Shown here piece by piece: positions 1-6,930 of a stretch of 11,019 nucleotides of DNA (position 1 is the stretch's first letter; each line of letters starts with the position of its first letter). Position numbers and translations under genes: made by a program. The DNA lies in NCBI GenBank assembly GCA_016649775.1, contig JAENWY010000053.1, positions 1-11,019 of the forward strand, in the 5' to 3' direction. The DNA is from Spirochaetaceae bacterium (GTDB lineage Bacteria > Spirochaetota > Spirochaetia > Sphaerochaetales > Sphaerochaetaceae). Under the pieces are notes generated by a model, which was not told where the DNA came from, ran no database searches, and was given only the letters and a program-made list of their open reading frames with translations.

Positions 1-285
1 AATACTGTGCTTTATTCGAGAGAAATTCAAAAAGGCTATAATTTTATACTTCCCTTTTATTTTAATAGAATAATATTCTTAACAGGATTAAATGTGGAAG
101 AATTTTCTCCCTTTAACTCAGACGGAGAAATTAACTTAGTTTCTAGTGAAATATTTCTAAAAGCTTATTTAACAAATAGTTTAGATACAACTTCTATTTT
201 ATCAGCTCCTTACAATATTGGTGCTAAACTATATTATTCATTACTAAAACAAACTTTTAATGTAGATCTATTACTAAGTATTTAA
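1..285 (+). CDS. 3' end of an unrecognised protein gene (5' truncated by window edge)
   Basis: The frame is open from the first base and ends with TAA at 283-285. A GTG at position 7 could be read as a start, but no SD precedes it and the frame continues to the left edge, so this is most likely the C-terminal ~94 residues of a larger protein. The visible part has many aromatic and aliphatic residues in alternating patterns, with the last strand-like segments ending ...NVDLLLSI. This would suit the C-terminal strands of a beta-rich protein, possibly an outer-membrane barrel, but no motif identifies a family. It reads in the same direction as the DUF4236 gene 87 bp downstream, and no terminator-like hairpin lies between them. 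Function unknown; the confidence is for its being coding, not for a role. Confidence 0.55.
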   Translation, partial: NTVLYSREIQKGYNFILPFYFNRIIFLTGLNVEEFSPFNSDGEINLVSSEIFLKAYLTNSLDTTSILSAPYNIGAKLYYSLLKQTFNVDLLLSI

Positions 286-305
286 ATATTTATTACTTAT
301 CTAAT

Positions 306-346
306 TATTTGCATAAATATCACTTATGGTTTAGTATATGCAAATA
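306..346 (+). promoter_or_regulatory. Promoter-like region framed by a perfect 10-bp inverted repeat
   Basis: TATTTGCATA at 306-315 is repeated exactly in inverted form as TATGCAAATA at 337-346. The left arm contains a -35-like TTGCAT (309-314). With a 17-bp spacer this is followed by a -10-like TAGTAT (332-337), whose last base touches the right arm. A perfect TATAAT (345-350) lies at the edge of the right arm and could be an alternative -10. The region is just upstream of the DUF4236 gene. The arrangement fits an operator covering both promoter elements, or a stem with a 21-nt loop. This is inference from sequence only. Confidence 0.4.
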
Positions 347-372
347 TAATATATTTATCGAGGTAATTTATT

Positions 373-1644
373 TTGCGATATAGAAAGAGAATTAGAATTT
401 GTAAGGGTGTTTATATTAATTTATCTAAATCTGGAATTAGTTCTACTGTGGGTATTCCTGGATTATCATTAAATCATTCAAGAAATGGAACTTTCGTAAA
501 TACAGGTATTCCAGGAACTGGAATCTATGATAGAAAAAGAGTAGGTGGAAGCAATAATAATTCTAATACTGGAACTAAAAGTAGAACTAGAACACAAACT
601 ACAACTACATCAAGTATATTTAATATATCGTTTGAGGATGATGGAACTGCAACAATTACTGATGAAAATCATAACGTTGTTACAAATAGAGTTCTCTATA
701 ATAAGGTTATAAGATCTCAAGACTATCAAGATTTATTAAAAAAGTTTGTGAATAAAAAACTAGTGGAAAGTGCTAATTTAATCGATAGTATAGTTAATAT
801 ACATTTGAAAACACCTCCTTTAATCAAGAATGAAGAATTTGAGAATAATTTATTAAAATTAGAAAACAATCTCAAATTTCCTAAGCAATATAAAGAAGAA
901 GAATTTCCAGAGCATGAAAAACTACAAATTTGTGAAGAAGAAGCTAAGAGGAAAATAAGTAAGAAAGTTTTTTGGACTTATATTTCTCGTAAGAAAGACT
1001 TTATTAATTCAGCAATTACAAAATTAAAAGAAGAGTGGGAAACTGTTCAAGAGAAAAAAAGAATTGAATTTGATAAGAAGGTGATGGTCTCTAATACAAA
1101 TGCTTTGGAATATTATAATAAGTTATTAGCTGGTGATGAACAAAGTGTTGAAGAAGAGATAGCACGTATTTTTTCAAATATTAAGCTTCCCGTAGAATTC
1201 AATATTGATTTTGAAGTCAATAATAATAAGATCTTTTTATCCCTTGATTTACCAGAGGTGGAGGATTTACCAGCTACTGAAATTCAGATTTTAAAGAGCG
1301 GTAAGTTTAAACAGAAAAATATTAGTAAAAAAGTTATACAATTAAACTATCTCCATTGTGTTACCTCTTTAGCATTATACTTTTCAGGTATTAGCTTTAA
1401 TCTTAGCCCAAAAATTACTGATGTTATAATATCCTCTTATACTCAAAAAATGGATGACTCTATTGGCAAAATATATGACTCTTATGTTTATTCAATTGAT
1501 ATTAATAGAGCAATCTATTCTAATATTAATTTTACCTATGTAGATTCTATAGAAAGTTTTTCTAACTTTAGTGGTGAATACCATTTTACTAAAACAGGCC
1601 TGTATAAAGAATTAAGTTTTGACAAATTAATTAGAACTAGTTAG
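373..1644 (+). CDS. DUF4236 domain protein of unknown function
   Basis: The first ~55 residues carry the DUF4236 signature: an arginine-rich start (MRYRKRIRI), then GVYINLSKSGIS, a glycine-rich segment, and NTGIPGTGIY. A Ser/Thr/Asn-rich linker follows (about 58-80), then a charged, largely helical middle (about 170-245). The C-terminal half ends in a segment (about 370-415) resembling the conserved tail of long DUF4236 proteins, with a spaced D-x-I...F pattern and FTKTGLY near the end. At 423 residues it appears to be a full-length long member. No signal peptide or membrane segment is seen. The start is TTG at 373, supported by GAGGT at 360-364 with an 8-nt spacer; no in-frame ATG exists anywhere near this position. 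It stands alone between an unknown upstream gene and a convergent operon. The family has no established biochemical function, and none is proposed here. Confidence 0.85.
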   Translation: MRYRKRIRICKGVYINLSKSGISSTVGIPGLSLNHSRNGTFVNTGIPGTGIYDRKRVGGSNNNSNTGTKSRTRTQTTTTSSIFNISFEDDGTATITDENHNVVTNRVLYNKVIRSQDYQDLLKKFVNKKLVESANLIDSIVNIHLKTPPLIKNEEFENNLLKLENNLKFPKQYKEEEFPEHEKLQICEEEAKRKISKKVFWTYISRKKDFINSAITKLKEEWETVQEKKRIEFDKKVMVSNTNALEYYNKLLAGDEQSVEEEIARIFSNIKLPVEFNIDFEVNNNKIFLSLDLPEVEDLPATEIQILKSGKFKQKNISKKVIQLNYLHCVTSLALYFSGISFNLSPKITDVIISSYTQKMDDSIGKIYDSYVYSIDINRAIYSNINFTYVDSIESFSNFSGEYHFTKTGLYKELSFDKLIRTS

Positions 1645-1667
1645 CTTTTTATAATTATACAATAAAT

Positions 1668-1769
1668 AAAAAAGACAAAATAATTAAATTACAATGACTC
1701 CTATAATATGGGCGGTGTACTTTTCAGTTGTCCATATATATGAGCCATAGTAAATATTTTGTCTTTTTT
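1668..1769 (-). terminator. Nested inverted repeat, probable terminator of the thiI operon (possibly bidirectional)
   Basis: The outer arms 1668-1682 and 1755-1769 are a perfect 15-bp inverted repeat (AAAAAAGACAAAATA). A middle pair, 1694-1700 with 1742-1748, matches at six of seven positions. Its single mismatch is A/C on the + strand but becomes a G-U pair in the - strand RNA. An inner pair, 1706-1711 (ATATGG) with 1732-1737 (CCATAT), is perfect. The structure begins 17 nt after the thiI stop in the leftward direction, and the distal arm ends in U6, as expected of a terminator. For the + strand DUF4236 gene the distal arm also ends in a T-run, so it could stop both transcripts. The long internal segment is unusual for a plain terminator. 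Confidence 0.6.
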
Positions 1770-1786
1770 TTATTGGATCTCTTTAA

Positions 1787-3031
1787 TTATTCTTGAACTA
1801 GAGGGTTTATCTCTAAATTAGCAGTGGTTTCTTCTTCTTCACTATAGAGTTTTTCTTTACCATTGGCAAAAAAATCATATGTTACTGTTTCTTCAACGGC
1901 TTTATCTAATAATTCATCAATTCCCATTTTTTCATAATGTGCATTTTCAATTTCAACATCAGGTCTTGTTAATGGATGTTTAGGTGAGAATATAACACAA
2001 CAATCCTCATAAGGTAAAATTGAAGTTTTATAAGTATCAATATTTTCAGCAGTTCTCATAATCTCTTCTTTATTCATACCTACAAGAGGTCTAATAATTA
2101 GCATGTCAGTTGTTGTATTTGTAAAGGCCATTGAATCAAGTGTCTGTGAAGCAACTTGAGATAATGCTTCACCAGTTACTAAAGCAGTTCCATCATATTT
2201 ATGAGCCAATTTTGTAGCAACTTTCATCATACAAGCTCTAAACATTAAGGTTGTTTCATCAATTTCACTATGACTTTTAATCCAAAGTTGTTGTTCTGTA
2301 AAACCAACTACATGTAGTCTAGTTCCTTGTAAAAATGGTGCAATTTTAGAAGCAAGCATTTTTACTTTTTCTAATGCCATATCACTAGTATAAGGATAAG
2401 CATGGAAGTAAATGCATTCTAATTTCATACCTCTACTTGCCATTCTATAACCTGCTACAGGGCTATCTATTCCGCCTGAAAGTAATAACATTCCTTTTCC
2501 AGCTGTTGAAACAGGTAGTCCATTAGGGCCACTTTTCATAGTTGTATAGATGTATGTACTATTTCTTATTTCAATATATAAAGTATGAGTTGGATTTTTT
2601 AATGAAACCTTTAAATCCGGAAAACTCTCATTTACTACATCAGCTAGTTCACATGAAATTTCATAAGAAGATAAAGGGAATTTTTTATCAGCTCGTTTAG
2701 TTTCTACTTTAAAAGAGCCTTCATTACTAAAAGTTGAGTTTGCAAGAACTTCTCTTACTTTTTCTTTTATTTTATCCATATCTTTTTGAACACGTACAGC
2801 TTCTGTATATCCAACTACACCAAAAGTGGTTGAAAAAGCTAAATCACATTGCTCTCTGCTACAACTCTCATCTATTTCGAAAAATAATCGACCTTTCTGT
2901 TTACTTACCATGTTATGGTATGGTCTAAGTTTTGTTTTAATATTATTTTTTAATTTTTTTTCAAAGAATGGTCTGTTTAATCCTTTTAAGGATATTTCAC
3001 CAAGTCTTACTAAGTACAATCTCGTTCCCAT
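1787..3031 (-). CDS. thiI: tRNA 4-thiouridine synthetase ThiI, without rhodanese domain
   Basis: ThiI adenylates U8 of tRNA with ATP and transfers sulfur to make s4U; in some bacteria it also feeds thiamine thiazole synthesis. The N-terminal ferredoxin-like/THUMP part spans about residues 1-165. The PP-loop pyrophosphatase motif SGGIDSPVA is at 185-193. The family signature TGEALSQVASQT lies at about 286-297. A Cys pair (PYEDCC, C344-C345) matches the catalytic cysteine region of the family. At 414 residues it ends before the C-terminal rhodanese domain of the ~480-residue E. coli enzyme, so sulfur should come directly from a desulfurase, as in Bacillus-type ThiI. The gene starts 6 bp after the cysteine desulfurase gene. 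Its SD-like AGGA (3037-3040) overlaps the TAG stop of that gene, suggesting translational coupling. The tail after ~390 is acidic and probably unstructured. Confidence 0.95.
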   Translation of the reverse strand: MGTRLYLVRLGEISLKGLNRPFFEKKLKNNIKTKLRPYHNMVSKQKGRLFFEIDESCSREQCDLAFSTTFGVVGYTEAVRVQKDMDKIKEKVREVLANSTFSNEGSFKVETKRADKKFPLSSYEISCELADVVNESFPDLKVSLKNPTHTLYIEIRNSTYIYTTMKSGPNGLPVSTAGKGMLLLSGGIDSPVAGYRMASRGMKLECIYFHAYPYTSDMALEKVKMLASKIAPFLQGTRLHVVGFTEQQLWIKSHSEIDETTLMFRACMMKVATKLAHKYDGTALVTGEALSQVASQTLDSMAFTNTTTDMLIIRPLVGMNKEEIMRTAENIDTYKTSILPYEDCCVIFSPKHPLTRPDVEIENAHYEKMGIDELLDKAVEETVTYDFFANGKEKLYSEEEETTANLEINPLVQE

Positions 3032-3037
3032 TATTTC

Positions 3038-4177
3038 CTACCTTACAACACTATCATATAAATTGTTAATTTCGTTTACTACTGCTACTATTTCTTCTTT
3101 TGTAGTTTTATCACAAAGTGATATTCTTATACTACCTTTAGATAGTTCGCTTGAATAATTCATGGCTTTTAATATGCTTTCACCTTTTGCTTTTACATTA
3201 TTACTACAAGCAGAACCCGAAGATACATAAAATCCTTTATCATTTAGCATTCTAGTGAATACTTCTGATGGAAATGGGGCTACTGAAAAAGCTAATATAT
3301 AGGGACTATAATTTCCTCTAGGTGATAAAAGGTGTGTGTGAAGATTGTTTCGAAGATATAGATTTAAGTCATATATTCGATCATAACAACTTGGTTTAAT
3401 AGTTGTCGTTCCAAGTTGTTCTTTTAAGGCTACACTCATTGCCACAATAGCAGGAAGGTTTTCAGTTCCTCCTCTAACTCCTCTTTCTTGGCCACCAGCC
3501 TTTGAAAGAGGTTGTTGATTTACTAATCTAGTGTATAAAATTCCAACTCCTCTAGGACCATGGAATTTGTGAGCAGAAAAAGAAGCACTATCAACATCAA
3601 GCTCTTTTAAACTAAAGGGTATTTTAGCTAATGCTTGAACAGCATCTGTATGGAAGTGAATTTTTCTATTATATTCTTTTTCTTTTAACCTAACAATTTT
3701 AACTAATTCCTCTATGTTTTGAATTGAACCAATTACATTGTTAACATATTGAAGACAAACCATTCGAACTCGATCATTCATCATAGATTTCAATTTATTG
3801 GGATTAATAAAACCCTGAGGTGCATCAATTGTGCTTACTTTCCAACCTTTTTCTTTTAGTATTCTTGCAAATTCACTATTTGAAGCATGTTCAATTTTAC
3901 TAATTATAACTTCACCTGGACTATTGTTCCACAAAAGTGAACTTAAAATTATTGAATTTGATTCGCTGCCACCTGATGTAAAATAAATATAATTTGAAGA
4001 AACATCTAATATCTTGGCTATTTCATCTCTTGTTTCTTCAAGTTTAAGTTTTGCATTTTGTCCTGCTTTATAGTTTGTAGAAGGGTTAGCAAAATATGTT
4101 GTTGCCGTATCTATATATGCCTTCAAGGCACTTTCGCTGATCTTAGTAGTTGCTGCGTTATCTAAATAATATTCCAT
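3038..4177 (-). CDS. Cysteine desulfurase (NifS/IscS superfamily, NifZ-like partner of ThiI)
   Basis: This is a PLP-dependent class V aminotransferase-fold enzyme that removes sulfur from L-cysteine and holds it as a persulfide. It shows YLDNAATT at 4-11, SGGSESN at 68-74, the stacking His97 (EHAS), Asp178 and Gln181 (HTDAVQ), and the Schiff-base Lys204 (SAHKFHGPRG). The catalytic cysteine is C324 in SSGSACS, and RISL follows near residue 351. The length of 379 suits a NifZ/NifS-like protein. It lies directly upstream of thiI, and ThiI here lacks rhodanese, so its likely task is to pass persulfide to ThiI, as reported for the B. subtilis pair. A general role in Fe-S assembly cannot be excluded, but no iscU-like gene is nearby. 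The ATG at 4175-4177 has no SD in front of it. Confidence 0.93.
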   Translation of the reverse strand: MEYYLDNAATTKISESALKAYIDTATTYFANPSTNYKAGQNAKLKLEETRDEIAKILDVSSNYIYFTSGGSESNSIILSSLLWNNSPGEVIISKIEHASNSEFARILKEKGWKVSTIDAPQGFINPNKLKSMMNDRVRMVCLQYVNNVIGSIQNIEELVKIVRLKEKEYNRKIHFHTDAVQALAKIPFSLKELDVDSASFSAHKFHGPRGVGILYTRLVNQQPLSKAGGQERGVRGGTENLPAIVAMSVALKEQLGTTTIKPSCYDRIYDLNLYLRNNLHTHLLSPRGNYSPYILAFSVAPFPSEVFTRMLNDKGFYVSSGSACSNNVKAKGESILKAMNYSSELSKGSIRISLCDKTTKEEIVAVVNEINNLYDSVVR

Positions 4178-4183
4178 AGCGTC

Positions 4184-4212
4184 ATAATGGTTTAATTGCC
4201 TATTATTTTCAA
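4184..4212 (-). promoter_or_regulatory. Possible promoter of the desulfurase-thiI operon implying a leaderless mRNA
   Basis: Reading leftward, TTGAAA (4212-4207) is followed after 17 bp by CATTAT (4189-4184). This matches the sigma-70 consensus at 5/6 and 4/6 positions. A start 7 nt beyond would fall at about 4177, the A of the desulfurase ATG, which would suit the absence of an SD there. In such AT-rich DNA a chance match is quite possible. Confidence 0.25.
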
Positions 4213-4360
4213 GTGAAATAGAAAAAGTTGAAGCTTAAATTTTAAATTTCTTATTGAAGTTTCATCTGAATTATTTTTTAGAGAGTGTCTTCGGAAGAAA
4301 AATTTAATTTATATTACTAAAGCAATATTCCATTGTAAAAACACATATGAATTTGATATG

Positions 4361-4390
4361 TTACAAATATATTTTGCTAATAACTATAAA
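4361..4390 (+). promoter_or_regulatory. Possible aroB promoter in the divergent spacer
   Basis: TTACAA (4361-4366), an 18-bp spacer and TATAAA (4385-4390) would start transcription near 4397, about 47 nt before the aroB ATG. A second -10-like TATTAT at 4431-4436 lies close enough to the ATG to give a leaderless transcript, but it has no good -35. The whole 266-bp spacer (4178-4443) is very AT-rich, and apart from the short palindrome TCTTCGGAAGA near 4289-4299 nothing else stands out in it. Confidence 0.25.
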
Positions 4391-4443
4391 TATAAAATGA
4401 ATAAATATAGGCAAAATACAAATTGTAAGATATTATATAAAGT

Positions 4444-5511
4444 ATGAATGAACAAATGACAGTAACACTTTCTGGCGGAAAAACAACAAAAGTATCATAT
4501 TTAGAAGATTTGACAGAACTCTCATCTATGCTAGGTTTTTATGGGAATAGAGCCTTAATTGTTGCGGATTCGAATACGGCTAATTTATTCAAAAGAATGC
4601 CCCCAAATAATATAATACTTGAACCTGGTGAATCCTCAAAGACTTTAAGCTCAGTTGAAAAGATTTTAAGAACAGCTGTTCAAGAAGGTCTTGGGCGAGA
4701 TGATTATATAATCGGATTTGGTGGTGGAGTAGTCTGTGATTTAGCAGCCTTTTCTGCATCAATTTATATGAGAGGGTGTAAGCTTGTCTTAGTTCCAACT
4801 TCACTTCTCTGCATGGTAGATGCCACAATTGGAGGTAAAGCAGGATTTGACTTTATGGGTGGAAAAAATCTAATAGGTTCTTTTTATCCTGCTGAAGATG
4901 TTCTTATTTGTCCTGCAACTTTAAAAAGTTTAAATGAGAGAGAATATCATAACGGGTTAGCTGAAGTTTTAAAACATGCAGTTTTATCTAAAGATGAAAT
5001 TCTGTATAAGTTTTTAATTTCAAGGAAATCTCAAATTCTTGAAAGAGATCCAAAAACATTACTTAGTTTATTACAACTTAGTTTAGAAGTAAAAAAAACC
5101 TATATTGAACAAGATCCTGAAGAGAAATTGGGAATTAGACAAGCTTTAAACTTAGGGCATACTTTTGGACATGCTCTTGAATCAAGTGGTAGATTTAGTA
5201 AATTTTCCCATGGTGAAGGAGTTGCTTGGGGTTGTGCTTGTGCTCTTGATGCTGGATATTATATGGGATTAACCCCCAAAACTTATGTTGAAGCAGCAAA
5301 GAAATTATTTGCTACTTATAAATATAATATTGATTACAAGATAGGCCGAGGTGATTGGCTCGATTTTATTAATTTTATTTTGAAAGATAAAAAGAAAGTT
5401 AATGGAATAGTACAATTTGTAATAATGAAAGGACAAGGTAATTATGTATTAACACCTGTTCCTAATGATATACTTATGAGAGTTGTTCTAAGTAATCCTA
5501 ATATTATATAA
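4444..5511 (+). CDS. aroB: 3-dehydroquinate synthase
   Basis: This is the second enzyme of the shikimate pathway; it converts DAHP to 3-dehydroquinate with bound NAD+ and a divalent metal in the cytoplasm. Visible motifs include EPGESSKT (60-67) and the NAD-binding GGGVVCDL (93-100) followed by a downstream RG. PTSLLCMVDATIGGKAG spans 118-134, followed by GKN (140-142) and NGLAEVLKHA (170-179). LNLGHTFGHALE (235-246) and SHGEGV (255-260) come after. E174, H239 and H256 are at the positions of the metal ligands. The length of 355 residues is normal. The ATG at 4444 has no SD upstream; an in-frame ATG at 4456 is a possible alternative, also without SD. The gene is divergent from the desulfurase-thiI operon and 3 bp ahead of a phosphatase gene. 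No other aro gene is in the window. Sugar cyclases share this fold, but the motifs fit AroB best. Confidence 0.93.
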   Translation: MNEQMTVTLSGGKTTKVSYLEDLTELSSMLGFYGNRALIVADSNTANLFKRMPPNNIILEPGESSKTLSSVEKILRTAVQEGLGRDDYIIGFGGGVVCDLAAFSASIYMRGCKLVLVPTSLLCMVDATIGGKAGFDFMGGKNLIGSFYPAEDVLICPATLKSLNEREYHNGLAEVLKHAVLSKDEILYKFLISRKSQILERDPKTLLSLLQLSLEVKKTYIEQDPEEKLGIRQALNLGHTFGHALESSGRFSKFSHGEGVAWGCACALDAGYYMGLTPKTYVEAAKKLFATYKYNIDYKIGRGDWLDFINFILKDKKKVNGIVQFVIMKGQGNYVLTPVPNDILMRVVLSNPNII

Positions 5512-5514
5512 GTT

Positions 5515-5985
5515 ATGATAAAAATAAATTTTATATGCCATGGTAATATATGTAGATCTACTATGGCAGAAATGATTATGACTTATTTAGTTAATGAATC
5601 TCATACGAAGAATCTTTTTGAGATAAACTCTAGTGCAACTTCTAGGGAAGAGATAGGCAATCCAATTCATAGAGGAACAATTAAGATTCTTAAAAAGAAT
5701 AAAATACCTATTTTTCCTCATAGAGCCGTTCAAATAACAACTCAGGAGGCACAGAAAGCAAACCTTTTAATTTGCATGGATAAAAACAATATTTCTAATC
5801 TTAAAAGAATTATAAACTTAGAAGATTATTCAAAAATTAAACTTCTTCTAAATTATGCCAACCTGGATAGAGATATAGCAGATCCTTGGTATACTGGTAA
5901 TTTTGAAGATACCTTTAACGATGTATTATTAGGGTGTAAATTTCTATTACAAGAGCTTTTAAAAGTTCAACAAGATAATTTATAA
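5515..5985 (+). CDS. Low-molecular-weight protein tyrosine phosphatase
   Basis: The N-terminal phosphate-binding loop C-x5-R is clear: C8-HGNIC-R14-S15 within NFICHGNICRSTMAE. The general-acid loop is D123-P124-W125 (IADPWYTG). The length of 156 residues is typical for this cytosolic family, which dephosphorylates phosphotyrosine by way of a cysteinyl-phosphate intermediate. The residue after RS is Thr where Pro is usual, a minor variation. It starts 3 bp after the aroB stop with no SD, so translation probably depends on ribosomes finishing aroB. Similar phosphatases often counter tyrosine kinases of exopolysaccharide export, but no kinase or polysaccharide gene is visible here, so the substrate is unknown. 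An arsenate reductase of the same fold is less likely, because the C-terminal redox cysteines expected of ArsC are missing. Confidence 0.88.
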   Translation: MIKINFICHGNICRSTMAEMIMTYLVNESHTKNLFEINSSATSREEIGNPIHRGTIKILKKNKIPIFPHRAVQITTQEAQKANLLICMDKNNISNLKRIINLEDYSKIKLLLNYANLDRDIADPWYTGNFEDTFNDVLLGCKFLLQELLKVQQDNL

Positions 5986-5993
5986 TGTTTTAA

Positions 5994-6011
5994 TTTCAAT
6001 ATTAATTGAAA
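5994..6011 (+). repeat. Short hairpin after the phosphatase gene
   Basis: TTTCAAT (5994-6000) and ATTGAAA (6005-6011) form a perfect 7-bp stem with an ATTA loop, 8 nt after the stop at 5983-5985. It has no following T-run and may assist the stronger hairpin just downstream or protect the mRNA 3' end. Confidence 0.35.
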
Positions 6012-6019
6012 CATTAAAT

Positions 6020-6069
6020 AAAAAGAACTATTACATATAGCATTTTTAGCTTTAGTAATAGTTCTTTTT
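6020..6069. terminator. Bidirectional intrinsic terminator between convergent genes
   Basis: The 15-bp perfect inverted repeat 6020-6034 / 6055-6069 has AAAAAGAACTATTAC as its left arm. The stem ends in A5 on one side and a T-run (6065-6070) on the other, so both strands present a U-tract. The 20-nt loop can add three more pairs (AGC 6039-6041 with GCT 6049-6051). It sits between the convergent phosphatase gene and the secreted protein gene and should terminate both. Confidence 0.85.
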
Positions 6070-6102
6070 TACTGAAATTTGTACTGTTAAAGTATCAAAT
6101 TA

Positions 6103-6678
6103 TTATGTTGTAATTTCTATAATAGTTGTGCTCTGATAAGAGCCAGCAACAATTTCATCATCACCTTTATATTGTAGAGCAAATCTAGCTATTTCAGTAC
6201 CAGCAAAATGTTTACCAGGTTTGAATTCAACTGAATAAGAACCTAAAGATGGTTCTTTAAAAGCACCATCAGCTAAATAATCGGTAGCGTTAAAACTAAC
6301 GACTTCTTGACGTTGGTTATTAACAGAACCAGAATAATCTTTAATTACTGGATACCAACCTGTATTTTGAATTTCAGCACTAGAATCAGTTGATATAAAT
6401 TGTCCAGTTGTTATTGCTGTTTTAAATGTTATTCTTGAATTAATATTACCATCAGCTATTGTGACAACTGAAAAGTTATCAGTTGTTCCACCAGTTGAAT
6501 TAAGTGGAACAACTTCAGTATAAGAATTTCCTAGTGATGCTCCAGCCTTTTGTAATTCAAAAGTATACTCATTAGGTAATATAGTTGTATTGAGAACTAC
6601 ATTTGAAGATTGATAAGCAAATAAACCTGTTATTGCTATTGATGCTATTAATAATGATGCTAAAATTTTCTTTTTCAT
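6103..6678 (-). CDS. Secreted or periplasmic beta-rich protein, family not recognised
   Basis: The 191-residue product has a classic Sec signal peptide: MKKK, a hydrophobic core at about 5-19, and a likely cleavage after LFA (21/22) before YQSSN. The mature ~170 residues contain no cysteine and are rich in Thr, Ser, Asn and Val. They show alternating strand patterns and end in a strand like those closing pilin-type or Ig-like beta-sandwiches (GSYQSTTIIEITT). This suggests a small periplasmic or surface beta-sandwich domain, perhaps pilin-like, but no chaperone, usher or sortase signal is nearby. The start is well supported: AAGGAAG (6694-6688) lies 9 nt upstream and a strong promoter lies further up. 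It is a single-gene unit between a terminator and a gene-poor gap. The function is unknown. Confidence 0.8.
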   Translation of the reverse strand: MKKKILASLLIASIAITGLFAYQSSNVVLNTTILPNEYTFELQKAGASLGNSYTEVVPLNSTGGTTDNFSVVTIADGNINSRITFKTAITTGQFISTDSSAEIQNTGWYPVIKDYSGSVNNQRQEVVSFNATDYLADGAFKEPSLGSYSVEFKPGKHFAGTEIARFALQYKGDDEIVAGSYQSTTIIEITT

Positions 6679-6731
6679 AATTTTTTACTTCCTTGGATTT
6701 AAAATATTGTTTAATTACCTTATATATTAAT

Positions 6732-6760
6732 AATATATTTTACAATGTAAGATATGTCAA
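6732..6760 (-). promoter_or_regulatory. Strong sigma-70-type promoter of the secreted protein gene
   Basis: Reading leftward, a consensus TTGACA (6760-6755), a 17-bp spacer and TATATT (6737-6732) predict a start near 6725. This gives a ~47-nt leader carrying the AAGGAAG ribosome site. It is the best promoter match in the window and suggests strong expression. Confidence 0.7.
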
Positions 6761-6841
6761 TAGTTATATATTCTAATCAATGTTTATTCAAATTATTGTA
6801 TGAAGTTATATCATTAGGCTTACTATATAGGTAGTTAAATT

Positions 6842-6870
6842 TTCATATAACTTAATTACGTACTTATAAT
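6842..6870 (+). promoter_or_regulatory. Possible rightward promoter in the gap
   Basis: TTCATA (6842-6847), a 17-bp spacer and a perfect TATAAT (6865-6870) predict a start near 6877. It points at the 19-codon frame at 6931. The -35 matches only 4/6 positions, and AT-rich sequence makes such matches common. Confidence 0.3.
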
Positions 6871-6930
6871 ATATTAAAATTCCCATCCTCCTTTCATTTT
6901 TTATAGTCTCCTTGCAATAAGGTAAAAAAT

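Noticed and set aside
2734..3158. Open frames on the + strand opposite thiI and the desulfurase gene
   Set aside because: They lie wholly antisense to well-identified enzymes, have low-complexity Leu/Ser/Phe-rich products and no supporting signals.
4589..4828. Leftward open frame inside aroB
   Set aside because: It is antisense to conserved aroB motifs and has no plausible product or start signal.
6806..6884. Leftward 26-codon frame starting right after AAAGGAGG near 6885-6892
   Set aside because: The ribosome-site sequence abuts the ATG with no spacer, the composition is plain AT-rich translation, and no leftward promoter or conserved pattern is apparent.
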